Source: Planctomycetaceae bacterium
GTDB taxonomy: Bacteria; Planctomycetota; Phycisphaerae; Phycisphaerales; UBA1924
Assembly: GCA_021294835.1 (NCBI GenBank)
Contig: JAJTDF010000026.1
Coordinates: 39,677-103,676 of the forward strand
DNA length: 64,000 nt
Direction of reading: 5' to 3'
Shown here piece by piece: positions 35,109 to 43,733 of this stretch; within the stretch, counting starts at the first letter, position 1, and every line of letters starts with the position of its first letter. The translations under genes and the position numbers were made by a program. The notes beneath the pieces were generated by a model. That model was not told the DNA's origin and ran no database searches. It was given only the letters and a program-made list of their open reading frames with translations.

Positions 35109-36284
35109 ATGTCCACCGTCACGTCGAAGCTTGCCCTCCACGGGGGCACCCCCGTCAGCACCAAGAAGGTTCCGTTCATGGCCACCGGCCTGTCCGAGGC
35201 CGATATCGAGGCGGTCAACCGCGTGTTGCGTTCGGGCATGCTCCGGGCCGCCACCAAGTGCGCCGAACTGGAGACCCGCTTCGCCGAGATCAGCCACGCC
35301 AAGCATGCCATGACCTGCGCCAACGGCACCTGCGCCCTGCAGTTGGCCTACGAGCCGCTGTTCCAGCCCGGCGATGACGTGCTGGTGCCGGCGTGGAGCT
35401 ACATCGCCACCGCCGCCATGCTGTCCGCCCGCGGCTGTCGCCCGGTATTCGTCGACTGCCTGCCCGACACGTTGCAGATCGACATGGCCGACGCCGCCCG
35501 GCGGATGACCCCCCGCACACGGGGTATTGCCGCGACCCATATGTACGGCTGCCCGGTTGACATTGACGGCGTGCAGGCGCTGGCGTCCAAGCACGGCCTG
35601 AAGGTGGTGTACGACTGCGCCCAGTCGCACCTGTCCACCTACAAGGGCCAGGGTGTGGGCGCCTTCGGCGATGTGGTGACCTATTCGTTCTACGCGACCA
35701 AGAACCTGGGCACCGGCGAGGGCGGGCTGGTCACCTGCAACGACGACAATCTCGCCCGCCAGATCAAGCTGCTCCGCAGCCATGGTGAGACCGACAAGTA
35801 CCTCCACGAGCAGGTCGGGTACAACTACCGGATGAATGACATGGCCGGGGCCATCGGGTGCAGCAAGCTTGACCGCCTGCCCGCCGAGACCGCCGCCCGC
35901 CAGGCCGCCGCCAAGCGCTACGACGCGCTGCTGGCCAAGCCCGAGTTCGCCGGCGTGCTGACCCCGCTCACCGTCACCCCGGGCGCTGTCGCCGTCTACC
36001 ACCTGTACACCGTCAAGCTCGACCTTTCGGCCGTCACCTGCACGCGTGACGAACTGGCCAAGATGCTCGACGCCGAGGGCTTGCCCACCGCGGTGCACTA
36101 CCCCCGCAGCCTGCCCCAGCAGCCGGCCTTCGCCAAACACCTCCCCGGGCAGGGCCCCTGGCCGGTGGCCGACTCCATGGGCCAGCGGGTGATGAGCCTG
36201 CCCATGCACCACCTGCTGGGCGACGAGCACTTCCGCGTCATCGAGGAAGCCCTGGCCAAGGTGCTGGCGGCTGTCCGCAAGTAA
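35109..36284 (+). CDS. DegT/DnrJ/EryC1/StrS family aminotransferase
   Basis: The 391-residue product begins MSTVTSKLALHGGTPVSTKK, and the ATG follows AGGAG by nine bases. Family features are the glycine-rich NGTCALQLAYEPLFQPGDDV, VYDCAQSHLSTYKGQGVGAF and SFYATKNLGTGEGG, with Lys198 as the PLP Schiff-base lysine. The C-terminal part includes GYNYRMNDMAGAIG and HYPRSLPQQP. Such enzymes transfer an amino group to a nucleotide-linked keto sugar. An NAD-dependent sugar epimerase is encoded just downstream on the opposite strand, so a role in surface-sugar synthesis is likely. Confidence 0.95.
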   Translation: MSTVTSKLALHGGTPVSTKKVPFMATGLSEADIEAVNRVLRSGMLRAATKCAELETRFAEISHAKHAMTCANGTCALQLAYEPLFQPGDDVLVPAWSYIATAAMLSARGCRPVFVDCLPDTLQIDMADAARRMTPRTRGIAATHMYGCPVDIDGVQALASKHGLKVVYDCAQSHLSTYKGQGVGAFGDVVTYSFYATKNLGTGEGGLVTCNDDNLARQIKLLRSHGETDKYLHEQVGYNYRMNDMAGAIGCSKLDRLPAETAARQAAAKRYDALLAKPEFAGVLTPLTVTPGAVAVYHLYTVKLDLSAVTCTRDELAKMLDAEGLPTAVHYPRSLPQQPAFAKHLPGQGPWPVADSMGQRVMSLPMHHLLGDEHFRVIEEALAKVLAAVRK

Positions 36285-36341
36285 GTTCAGGTCCGCCGGC
36301 AAGCAACGTGGCAGTCGGTTGCGATGTGCGCTGCGGCGGGC

Positions 36342-37337
36342 TTACCGCCCGCTCTGCTGCATCCACGCCCACTGCGCCGCCAGCCCGTCATCAAAGCTGA
36401 CCTTCGGGTCGTAGCCCAGTTCGGCGCGGCTTCGCGTCAGGTCCGCCCAGGTCCGCTCCACATCGCCCTGTCGGGGCGGCTGGCGGTCCAGCACCGGCTC
36501 ACGCCCCACCGCCCGGCCGATGGCGGCAATCATTTCGTCCAGCCGCACGGGGTGGTCGTGCCCCAGGTTCCAGATGCGGTAGCCGTGCCGGTCGATCCGC
36601 TCCAGCGCCGCCAGAATGCCCGAGACCGTGTCGCCCACGAAGGTGTAATCGCGGCTGGTGGCCATGTCGCCGAACACCGGGATCGGCTGACCCGCGGCGA
36701 TCTTGCGCATGAACAGGTTGATGGCCAGGTCAGGCCGCTGACGCGGGCCGAAGACCGTGAAAAAGCGCAGCATGGCCACCGGCGTGCCGTGCAGTGCGTG
36801 GTGCGTGTAGGCGATCAGTTCGCAGGCCCGCTTGGTCGCGGCATACGGGCTGATCGGGCGTGAGACGTCAAGTTCTTCATGGAACGGCGCCGTCGGGCAG
36901 TTGCCGTACACGCTGCTGGAGGAGGCGATGACCATCCGCGCCAGCCCGTGCCGCCGGGCTGCCTCGAGCGCCACCGCCGTGCCCACCACGTTCACGTGCG
37001 CCCAGGTCACCGGGTCGTCGATGCTCGGCCGCACGCCGGCCCGCGCCGCCAGATGGATCGCCGAGACGCTGCCATCGGTGTTGCTCTGCCGGGCCGCCGC
37101 CGCGGCGCGGTCCCACGTGCCGGGCTCGGCCAGATCGCCCTCGATGAGCACAAAGCGCGAGCCGGTGCGTTTGGCCGTCGCTTCCACGGCCGCCAGGTTG
37201 GCCCGCTTGAGCGCCGCCGGGTAGAACGGGTCGAAGTTGTCGATGCCCACCACCGCCGTGCCCCGCGTCAGCAGCGCCTCGGCGGTGTGCGAGCCGATGA
37301 ACCCCGCCGCCCCGGTCAGCAGCACTGCACCCTTCAT
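36342..37337 (-). CDS. NAD-dependent epimerase/dehydratase (UDP-glucuronate epimerase-like)
   Basis: The 331-residue product starts with the NAD-binding motif TGAAGFIGSH (from residue 8). It continues with VVGIDNFDPFYPAALKRANL, a DPFY pattern seen in UDP-glucuronate 4-epimerases, then HLAARAGVRPSIDDP and the catalytic YAATK with an upstream ASSSSVYG. The C-terminus has the family ending PRQGDVERTWADLTRSRAEL. It would convert one nucleotide sugar to its epimer. Its ATG overlaps the stop of the peroxiredoxin gene by four bases. Confidence 0.95.
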   Translation of the reverse strand: MKGAVLLTGAAGFIGSHTAEALLTRGTAVVGIDNFDPFYPAALKRANLAAVEATAKRTGSRFVLIEGDLAEPGTWDRAAAAARQSNTDGSVSAIHLAARAGVRPSIDDPVTWAHVNVVGTAVALEAARRHGLARMVIASSSSVYGNCPTAPFHEELDVSRPISPYAATKRACELIAYTHHALHGTPVAMLRFFTVFGPRQRPDLAINLFMRKIAAGQPIPVFGDMATSRDYTFVGDTVSGILAALERIDRHGYRIWNLGHDHPVRLDEMIAAIGRAVGREPVLDRQPPRQGDVERTWADLTRSRAELGYDPKVSFDDGLAAQWAWMQQSGR

Positions 37338-37807
37338 TTCGACGCTCCCGCGCCCATCGCCTTGATCGCTTCCACCGCCGAGGCGATGTGGCCCGAGACG
37401 TTCAACTGCGAGTTGAAGATGCTCCGCACCACCCCCGCCGGGTCGATCACGTAGGTCACGCGGCCGGGCACCAGCCCGAACAGGCTGCGGGGCACGCCGA
37501 ACAGGCGGCGGATTTCTCCCGAGCCGTCCGAGAGCATGACAAACGGGAGCCGGTGCTTGTCGGCGAAGCCGCGGTGGGTGTCATCGGAGTCTGATGACAC
37601 GGCGACCACCTCGGCGCCGACGGCCTGGAAGTCCTGATAGATGTCGCGGAAGGCGCACGCCTGCGCGGTGCACGCGGGGGTGTTGTCCTTGGGGTAGAAG
37701 TACACCACCACCGGCCGCCCCCGCAGCGACGAGAGGCGAAACGGGCGGCCGTTTGAATCGGTCGCCGAGAAGTCCGGGGCCACAGAACCGACAGCAGCAG
37801 GGGGCAT
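37334..37807 (-). CDS. bcp: Peroxiredoxin, BCP/PrxQ type
   Basis: From the ATG at 37807 the product has 157 residues. It contains the PrxQ active site DNTPACTAQAC with Cys46 as peroxidatic and Cys51 as resolving cysteine, followed by FRDIYQDFQAVGAEVVAVS and FVMLSDGSGEIRRLFGVPRS. It reduces hydroperoxides using thioredoxin. The upstream frame to 37912 reads through a GC-rich tandem repeat and is not plausible protein. Stop and start overlap with the epimerase gene (ATGA) implies co-transcription. Confidence 0.93.
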   Translation of the reverse strand: MPPAAVGSVAPDFSATDSNGRPFRLSSLRGRPVVVYFYPKDNTPACTAQACAFRDIYQDFQAVGAEVVAVSSDSDDTHRGFADKHRLPFVMLSDGSGEIRRLFGVPRSLFGLVPGRVTYVIDPAGVVRSIFNSQLNVSGHIASAVEAIKAMGAGASK

Positions 37808-37848
37808 GGTCTGGCAGTGTAATCGCCCGCTGCCGCCGGTGCGACTGG

Positions 37849-37908
37849 CCCCGACCAGCTCCGACCGTCCCCGACCGGCCCCGACCAGCCGCCACCGGCC
37901 CCGCCCGG
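37849..37908. repeat. Six-unit 10-bp tandem repeat (CCCCGACCRG type)
   Basis: Six consecutive 10-base units read CCCCGACCAG, CTCCGACCGT, CCCCGACCGG, CCCCGACCAG, CCGCCACCGG and CCCCGCCCGG. The array lies 42 bases upstream of the peroxiredoxin start. Period is close to one helical turn. Function is unknown. Confidence 0.75.
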
Positions 37909-38012
37909 CCAAAACGCACGACGCCGGGGCCCGCCCCGCCCGCCAACTGCTGGCAGACCGGACAGACCCCGGCGCGTGGATTCAATCGGTTGATCGGCCG
38001 AGGAGCGCGGGC

Positions 38013-38753
38013 TCAGCGCCGACGGCGGCGGGCGGCGAACAAACCCGCCAGCCCGAGCACGCCAACCGCGCCGGGGGTCGGCACGATGTTGGCTTCGACG
38101 TACTCAATCGCCTCGTCGTGCTCGGCCTCGCTCAAGCCGTTGTTGAACACCAGCCAGATCGGCTCGCTGCGAGAACCGGAAACATTGTCCAGTTCAAGGT
38201 CCACTGACAGCAGGTAGATGCCCGCGCCGGGGGACGTCAGGCCCGGGGCCGGGTCAAGAAAGAAGTCCCAGTGCTCGTCAAAGCCGCCGGTGGGTCCGAG
38301 CGGGATCGAGAAGCCGCCGACGGTCGAACCGTCCAGCGGGCTCAGCCGCGAGGCGGCCCCGCCGAAGAACTCGATACGCAGCCGTTCGCCGGGCGTCGCA
38401 GCGCTGAAGGTGCCCGCCGTCGGATCCCACGCCCGCAGGTTGCCCAGAATGCGGAAGTTCAGGCTGCTGGAGGCGGGGATGGTGTTCGCGCCGCCGGCGG
38501 AGAGCGACGAGCCGTAGAAGCCCGGTTCGTCGGTGTAGATCTCCCCGCCGGAGAGCGTGAAATCGGCCCCGAAGACGCGTTCGCCGAGGCTGACAAACTC
38601 CAGCGGCGGCGTGCCGGCTTCCTCCACCTTGCCGGTCGCCAGTCGGCCGTTCACCAGCGCCAGGCCGATGTCGCCGATGTGGGCCGAGGCCCATCCGGCC
38701 AGACCGCTCAGGGCCATCGCCGCCGCCATACCACGCACCATGTGCAATCGCAT
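38013..38753 (-). CDS. PEP-CTERM-like secreted protein, all3515-like (Zur-repressed type)
   Basis: The ATG at 38753 follows GGAGAG by six bases and gives 246 residues. A signal peptide (GMAAAMALSGLAGWASA) precedes AHIGDIGLALVNGRLATGKV, then GERVFGADFTLSGGEIYTDE, LNFRILGNLRAWDPTAGTF, GPTGGFDEHWDFFL and SRSEPIWLVFNNGLSEAEHD. The C-terminus is a PEP-CTERM-like tail (VPTPGAVGVLGLAGLF then AARRRR). The series recalls, from memory, the all3515 family of Zur-repressed PEP-CTERM proteins. Conserved His and Asp positions could bind metal. It is related to the next gene upstream (38835-39710) and lies 81 bases after it. Confidence 0.8.
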   Translation of the reverse strand: MRLHMVRGMAAAMALSGLAGWASAHIGDIGLALVNGRLATGKVEEAGTPPLEFVSLGERVFGADFTLSGGEIYTDEPGFYGSSLSAGGANTIPASSSLNFRILGNLRAWDPTAGTFSAATPGERLRIEFFGGAASRLSPLDGSTVGGFSIPLGPTGGFDEHWDFFLDPAPGLTSPGAGIYLLSVDLELDNVSGSRSEPIWLVFNNGLSEAEHDEAIEYVEANIVPTPGAVGVLGLAGLFAARRRRR

Positions 38754-38834
38754 ACAGATCTCTCCTGTCTCCCCTTCAAGAGGGGCACACACTCACCCGT
38801 CCCCTTGCCAACTCATCGACCAACGTCCCGGCGG

Positions 38835-39045
38835 TTACGGACAGCCGGAAGCAAACGCCGCGATGAACGCGTTGAAGTCATCCCCCGTCACCAGCCCGTC
38901 CGGTTGCGACGGCGGCCCGCCGATGCCCGTGACATCAGCCAGCGGTTCGCCGGCCGCGAAGGCGGCGATATAGGCGTTGAAGTCGTCACCGGTCACCAGG
39001 CCGTCGGGTTGGGCCGGCGGCCCGCCGATGCCGGTCACATCCGCC
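38835..39045 (-). repeat. GC-type dockerin-like repeat pair
   Basis: Two units ([20 protein letters not shown] and GIGGPPSQPDGLVTGDDFNA) end the 291-residue anchored protein of the pseudopilin operon. Confidence 0.85.
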
Positions 39046-39710
39046 AGGCAGCAGACAAACACGCCCCGCACGCCCGCGTTCTGCGCCTGCCAGTTGAAGG
39101 CCGCGTCCAGTTCGGCCTCGGGCCGGAGTTGGTTGATCACCAGCCAGATCGGCTCGCTGGGCGCGATACCCGGAGCGTCGCACCACATGCGAAGCGTCAG
39201 CAGGTACACGCCCGCCTCAGCGGGGATTGCCGGCGGGGCGGCCTGGCTGAACAGCGAGAAGTTGAAGTGGTGGTGGTACGCCCCGTCGGAACCGACCGTG
39301 AAGCCGAAGCCGGTCACCACGCTCTGGTCGGCGGGCGTGAAGCGGGTGTTGGCGGCGCCGCCGAGGCGGATGCGCAGCCGGGGCGAGGCCGTCTGGCTGA
39401 AGTCGCTCCCGTTCCACACTTTCAGTGAGCCGAGAATGTCAAAGCCCACCCGCGCGCCGACCGGCAGCGAGCCGATGGGCGAGTCAAAGCCGGGATCGTT
39501 GATGGTGTCGAATGCCCCCAGGTTGGTCCGGAAGATCCGCTGATCAACCACCTCGCCGGTGCACGGGCTGACCGCCCCGGTCGTCACCCGGCCCGCGTTC
39601 ACTGAGAGGATCACATCCGTCGGGTGCACCTGCGCCTGCGCAACAGCCCCCGCCAGCAGCGCCCATCCGGCCCCCAGTCCCATCGCCCACGCCGATTGCG
39701 TCGCCCTCAT
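38835..39710 (-). CDS. GC-type dockerin-anchored secreted protein, paralogue of the PEP-CTERM protein
   Basis: The 291-residue product has a signal peptide (GLGAGWALLAGAVAQAQ). Its main domain parallels the downstream gene: HPTDVILSVNAGRVTTGAV, VGFDILGSLKVWNGSDF, TVGSDGAYHHHFNFSLF and APSEPIWLVINQLRPEAELD line up with DIGLALVNGRLATG, LNFRILGNLRAW, GPTGGFDEHWDFFL and SEPIWLVFNNGL. Instead of a PEP-CTERM tail it carries two GC-type dockerin-like repeats. The HHH cluster is a likely metal ligand. Its start overlaps the stop of the pseudopilin gene by four bases. Function in zinc or other metal capture is inferred. Confidence 0.82.
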   Translation of the reverse strand: MRATQSAWAMGLGAGWALLAGAVAQAQVHPTDVILSVNAGRVTTGAVSPCTGEVVDQRIFRTNLGAFDTINDPGFDSPIGSLPVGARVGFDILGSLKVWNGSDFSQTASPRLRIRLGGAANTRFTPADQSVVTGFGFTVGSDGAYHHHFNFSLFSQAAPPAIPAEAGVYLLTLRMWCDAPGIAPSEPIWLVINQLRPEAELDAAFNWQAQNAGVRGVFVCCLADVTGIGGPPAQPDGLVTGDDFNAYIAAFAAGEPLADVTGIGGPPSQPDGLVTGDDFNAFIAAFASGCP

Positions 39711-40543
39711 CGTGCCACCTCCGGATAAAAGCGGTTCTGTTCAGCGGTGCGGTACACCGCTTCAAACGGCTGCGTCGCCGCATGGCCGTCCAGATACGCG
39801 TAGTTTGCGACCCCCGTCCAATTCACGCCGCCCCCGTGCGCGTTCAGTTGCATCTCGCGGGAGGCGAGTGTCGGGGCCGAGCCCGGCGCGCCGTCGTCCC
39901 ACGCTTCGGCGTGCACATGGTCCGACCGGGCGAATCCGCTGCCGTCGGCGCCGAAGGTCATCATCAGAAAGTGCACCGTCGCCGACGGGGCCGGCACCTT
40001 GGCAAAGGTGTCATACGCGTCCCGCGCCATCAGTTCGCGGGGCGGCTTCTTGTTCGGGGTCACGTAGTTGTTCAGCCCGTAGCTCGTCCACCGCGCCAGC
40101 GCCCCCGTCGGCGGGCTCTGCGGGTTGGCCAGATACAACTCGCGGTAGCGGTTGAACGACATCCCGCTGAACCGGCCCCCCTCCTCGGTGGACCAGAACG
40201 GGCTGGTGTCCGCGGGCGACCGCAGGATCAGCCCGCCGTCCGCGTAGGGCGCCAGCAGAATCGGCCAGGAGATTCGGGGATCTCCCAGCCCGCCGTGCGC
40301 CAACGCTGCCGCGACGAACCGCTCGCTGTTGGCGTCGGCATACAGCGTGTGGGCGGTCGCCAGTTGCCGCATCTGGGTAAGGCACTTGACGGTCCGGGCG
40401 GCCCGGCGGGCACCTGATAGCGAGGGCAGCAGGATGGCGACCAGCAACGCCACGATGGCGATGACCACGAGCAGCTCCACCAAGGTGAAACCGGCGGGTT
40501 TGTGGCGAAGCGGTGACGGAGCGGGGCGGGGTTCTTGCAACAC
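39707..40543 (-). CDS. Prepilin-type N-terminal cleavage/methylation domain protein (pseudopilin-like)
   Basis: The 278-residue product has a basic leader, G18-F19, and the prepilin helix FTLVELLVVIAIVALLVAIL followed by PSLSGARRAARTVKCLTQMR, the planctomycete pseudopilin pattern. A YLDGHAATQPF segment near the C-terminus corresponds to the DGH end of this group. The start is a GTG at 40543 that lies only eight bases after a promoter -10 element, so the mRNA may be leaderless; a TTG at 40540 is the next choice. It is the first gene of a three-gene minus-strand operon with two anchored proteins. Confidence 0.85.
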   Translation of the reverse strand: MLQEPRPAPSPLRHKPAGFTLVELLVVIAIVALLVAILLPSLSGARRAARTVKCLTQMRQLATAHTLYADANSERFVAAALAHGGLGDPRISWPILLAPYADGGLILRSPADTSPFWSTEEGGRFSGMSFNRYRELYLANPQSPPTGALARWTSYGLNNYVTPNKKPPRELMARDAYDTFAKVPAPSATVHFLMMTFGADGSGFARSDHVHAEAWDDGAPGSAPTLASREMQLNAHGGGVNWTGVANYAYLDGHAATQPFEAVYRTAEQNRFYPEVAR

Positions 40544-40562
40544 GGTTGCACACTATTTGCAA
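40536..40562. promoter_or_regulatory. Overlapping inverted repeats, candidate operator
   Basis: Two perfect inverted repeats overlap here: TGCAAC-ACG-GTTGCA (40536-40550) and TTGCA-CACTATT-TGCAA (40546-40562). They cover the -10 element and the start codon of the pseudopilin operon, a position where a bound repressor would block transcription. The binding protein is unknown; a metal regulator such as Zur is a guess from the downstream genes. Confidence 0.55.
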
Positions 40563-40580
40563 TCATGTGGCATCTGTCAA
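40552..40580 (-). promoter_or_regulatory. Sigma-70-like promoter of the pseudopilin/anchored-protein operon
   Basis: On the minus strand a perfect -35 hexamer TTGACA (40580-40575) is followed after exactly 17 bases by AATAGT (40557-40552) as -10. The predicted start of transcription falls at or next to the GTG at 40543. Confidence 0.6.
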
Positions 40581-40752
40581 GGCTTCGAAATTCCGTCCGT
40601 TTCGCTGCATACAGATTCACTCTGTCGCGGTAGAATGTGACAGGGAGGTGTTCGGTAAGGTTTCGGGCAGGCTGTCGTCTTCAGTTTGCCCCCGCGTTCG
40701 GTCGTTCGGTTCTGTTGTGTCCGGCCTGTAGCCTTTGGCGCAGGAGCTGTAT

Positions 40753-43236
40753 TTGAAGTCCAGCGAATACGCATCGCTCGAGGGGGTGACGCCGGGCGGT
40801 GGTGCGGGCGGACCGCTGAGCTCGATGCTCTCTGCTCTGGTGACGCCGGGCACGCTGGAAGATCAGATCGCCGCCGTGCTGCGGGCCATTGATGACCCGA
40901 TCGCGGGCAAGCACTGCTCGGTGATGATCATCGAGAATGACCGCTTCCAGACGGTGGCGGCGCCCAGCCTGCCGCCGGCGTTTGGCGCCGCCGTTCGCGG
41001 ACTGCCGGTTGACCCCTCGGCCGGCCCGTGCGGCGCCACCGCCTGTTCAACCGACGTGGTGGTGGTGCCGGATCTTCGGGTGCAGCCGCCCCGGCCGGAA
41101 CTTCGCCCGCTGCTCGAATCCTGCGGCATCCGGGCGTGCTGGAGCGCGCCGATCCGGGACCGTCACGGCCGGATTCTGGGGGCGTTTGTTCAGTACTACA
41201 CCGAGCCCCGCTCGCCCGATGTGCACGACCTTCATCTGCTGGAGGCCGCCGCCCGCACAGTGGGCATGATCGTGCAGCTGTGGCGTTCGGACAATGTGGC
41301 CCGTCATGCCGAGCAGCGGCTTCGCCGTCTGCTGGAGTCCACGCTCGAGGCGGTGTGGGTGGCCGATCCGCAGTGGCGGACGGTGCTGGTGAACGACCGG
41401 TTCTGTCAACTCGCCGGTCGGACGCGCGAGGAGTTGTGCGGCCCGCTGCATCAGGTCGGGTGTCAGGGCGTCCCGGACCTCCGCGCCCAGCTGGTTGAAC
41501 GTCTTGGGCAAAGGGCCGTCGCCCGCACCCGGGCGGACGAAGTGCAGTTCACCCGACCGGACGGCACGGTGCTGTGGGCGCAGGTGATCGCAACGCCGGT
41601 GGACGACGCCAACGACGCCCCGGGCGGCACGCTGTTTGTCGTCGCCGATGTGACCGAGCGTCGTCGGGCCGAGCAGTTGCTGCGGCTCACCGGGCGCATG
41701 GCCCGCATCGGCGGATGGCGGCTGGCCGTTGATTCCTCGGCCGTCGCGTGGACCGACGAGACGTACGCCATCCACGAACTGCCGCCCGGCACGCCCATCG
41801 GGCTTGAGACGGCGGTGAGCTTCTACACCCCGGCCGATCGTGTCCGCATCAGTCAGGCCGTGCAGCACTGCGTAGCCACGGGCGAGAGTTGGTGCGGCGA
41901 GTACCAGATCGTGACGGCCAAGGGGCGGACGGTCTGGGTTGAATCGGTCGGGCAGGCCGAACGCGACGGTTCAGGACGGATCACCCACCTCAGCGGCACT
42001 TTCCGCGACATCACCGACCGACGCTCCGCGGAACTGGCCCTGCGCGAAAGCGAAGAGCACTACCGCACCATCGTTGAGTCCACCAGCGACGGCATCTGGA
42101 TGGTCGACGCGGATTTCAAGACCGTCTTTGTCAACAGCAAGGCCGCCGCGATGGTGGGGGCCACCACCGAGACGATGATCGGCAGGCCAGTGATGGACTT
42201 TGTCAGCCCGACGGAACAGGCTCGTGCCGCCGAGTCCATGGAGCGGCGCCGGCAGGGGCTCAACGAGTCCATGGAATGGACCTTCCGCCACCCCGGCGGC
42301 CGGGACGTCCGAGTGCTGATTACCTCCAACCCGCTGGCGACGGCGGACGGCCGCTTCCGCGGCGCCGTCGCCATGCTGGCCGATGTGACGGCTCAGCGCG
42401 AAGCCGAGGAGCGGCTCCGGCAGTACACCCTCGCGCTGGAGCGCTCCAACCGTGAGTTGGAGCAGTTCGCCTATGTCGCCAGCCATGACCTGCAGGAGCC
42501 GCTCCGCATGGTCACCAGCTTTGCGCAGTTGCTCAGCCGCCGATTCGCCGGACGGCTGGATGTCGACGCCGACGAGTTCATCGGCTACATCGTCGAGGGC
42601 GCCACCCGCATGCAGCGGCTCATCGATGATCTGCTGGCGTTTTCCCGCGTCAACACCCGGGCGCAGAAGCCCCGCCGCGTGGATCTGAACACCGCTCTGG
42701 ATCACGCGCTGGCCAATCTGCACGCCGCCGTCTCCCAGAGCGACGCCGAGATCATCCGCGGGCACATGCCGGTGGTGATCGCTGATCCGGCCCAGCTTCC
42801 TCAGATTCTTCAGAATCTCATCGGCAACGCCATCAAGTTTCGGGGCGAGGCGGCGCCCCGCATCCGCATCTGGGCTGAGCCCTGCACCGACCCGACCGGC
42901 GGCTGGACCATCAAGGTCGCCGACAACGGCATCGGCATCGAGCCCAGGCATCGCGACCGCGTCTTTCGCATGTTTCAGCGGCTGCACCCGCGAGAGAAGT
43001 ATCCGGGCACGGGCGTGGGGCTGGCGATCTGCCAGCGCATCGTCGAGCATCACAACGGACGGATCTGGATCGAAGACGTCCCGGCCGTCGATCATGCAGC
43101 CCCATCGAGCGGCTGCGTCTTCTGTTTCACGCTGCCCGACCTGCCCGAGCACGCCGGCCTCTCCGGAGAGCCGACGCAGGTCGCCCAGACGGTTGTTGTC
43201 CATCACGCACCCGGGATACAAGAATTCGCCTCATGA
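40753..43236 (+). CDS. GAF/PAS sensor histidine kinase
   Basis: The product has about 827 residues and no membrane helix, so it is probably cytoplasmic. A GAF domain (about 30-190; [20 protein letters not shown]) is followed by three PAS or PAS/PAC units (about 195-560; for example [30 protein letters not shown] and [16 protein letters not shown]). The HisKA domain has the phosphorylation site in [10 protein letters not shown]. The ATPase domain has [21 protein letters not shown] and [17 protein letters not shown] prefer the TTG at 40753, which has AGGAG six bases upstream. The stop overlaps the next gene (ATGA), a single-domain response regulator. Confidence 0.93.
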   Translation: MKSSEYASLEGVTPGGGAGGPLSSMLSALVTPGTLEDQIAAVLRAIDDPIAGKHCSVMIIENDRFQTVAAPSLPPAFGAAVRGLPVDPSAGPCGATACSTDVVVVPDLRVQPPRPELRPLLESCGIRACWSAPIRDRHGRILGAFVQYYTEPRSPDVHDLHLLEAAARTVGMIVQLWRSDNVARHAEQRLRRLLESTLEAVWVADPQWRTVLVNDRFCQLAGRTREELCGPLHQVGCQGVPDLRAQLVERLGQRAVARTRADEVQFTRPDGTVLWAQVIATPVDDANDAPGGTLFVVADVTERRRAEQLLRLTGRMARIGGWRLAVDSSAVAWTDETYAIHELPPGTPIGLETAVSFYTPADRVRISQAVQHCVATGESWCGEYQIVTAKGRTVWVESVGQAERDGSGRITHLSGTFRDITDRRSAELALRESEEHYRTIVESTSDGIWMVDADFKTVFVNSKAAAMVGATTETMIGRPVMDFVSPTEQARAAESMERRRQGLNESMEWTFRHPGGRDVRVLITSNPLATADGRFRGAVAMLADVTAQREAEERLRQYTLALERSNRELEQFAYVASHDLQEPLRMVTSFAQLLSRRFAGRLDVDADEFIGYIVEGATRMQRLIDDLLAFSRVNTRAQKPRRVDLNTALDHALANLHAAVSQSDAEIIRGHMPVVIADPAQLPQILQNLIGNAIKFRGEAAPRIRIWAEPCTDPTGGWTIKVADNGIGIEPRHRDRVFRMFQRLHPREKYPGTGVGLAICQRIVEHHNGRIWIEDVPAVDHAAPSSGCVFCFTLPDLPEHAGLSGEPTQVAQTVVVHHAPGIQEFAS

Positions 43237-43733
43237 CTTCATCTGCGTCCAACCCCGCTTCGGCCCCCGCAAGCACCGATCCCAACCGCAACGCGCGGCT
43301 CACCGAGATTCTTCTGGTTGAGGACAACGAGGCCGATGTCCGCCTGACTCGCGAGGTGCTCTCTGAAGCCCGCCTGCTCAATCGGCTTCATGTCGCCCGT
43401 GACGGCGAACAGGCCATGGACTTCCTTCGCCGTCGTCCGCCCTTCGAGAACACCCCGCGTCCGGACCTGATCCTGCTGGACCTCAATCTGCCCCGCAAGG
43501 ACGGTCGAGAGGTGCTCGACGAGATCAAGGCCGATCCGACGCTCCGCCGCATCCCCGTCGTGGTGCTCACCTCCTCGCGCAACGAGGGCGACGTGCTCCG
43601 CACCTACGGCAGCCACGCCAACTGCTACGTTGTCAAGCCGGTGGACCTGCACCAGTTCACCGAAGTTGTCCGCACGCTGGAGGACTTCTGGCTCCGCATC
43701 GTCGCCTTGCCGGCCATGGACCCGACACCGTGA
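43233..43733 (+). CDS. Single-domain response regulator (Rcp1-like)
   Basis: The 166-residue protein is a lone receiver domain: [20 protein letters not shown], the phospho-acceptor Asp in [35 protein letters not shown] and the conserved Lys in [12 protein letters not shown]. Rcp1-like regulators serve phytochrome-type and other bacterial sensor kinases. It has no output domain, so it probably passes phosphate on or binds a partner. It overlaps the kinase gene by four bases and the next kinase gene by four (GTGA). Confidence 0.94.
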   Translation: MTSSASNPASAPASTDPNRNARLTEILLVEDNEADVRLTREVLSEARLLNRLHVARDGEQAMDFLRRRPPFENTPRPDLILLDLNLPRKDGREVLDEIKADPTLRRIPVVVLTSSRNEGDVLRTYGSHANCYVVKPVDLHQFTEVVRTLEDFWLRIVALPAMDPTP

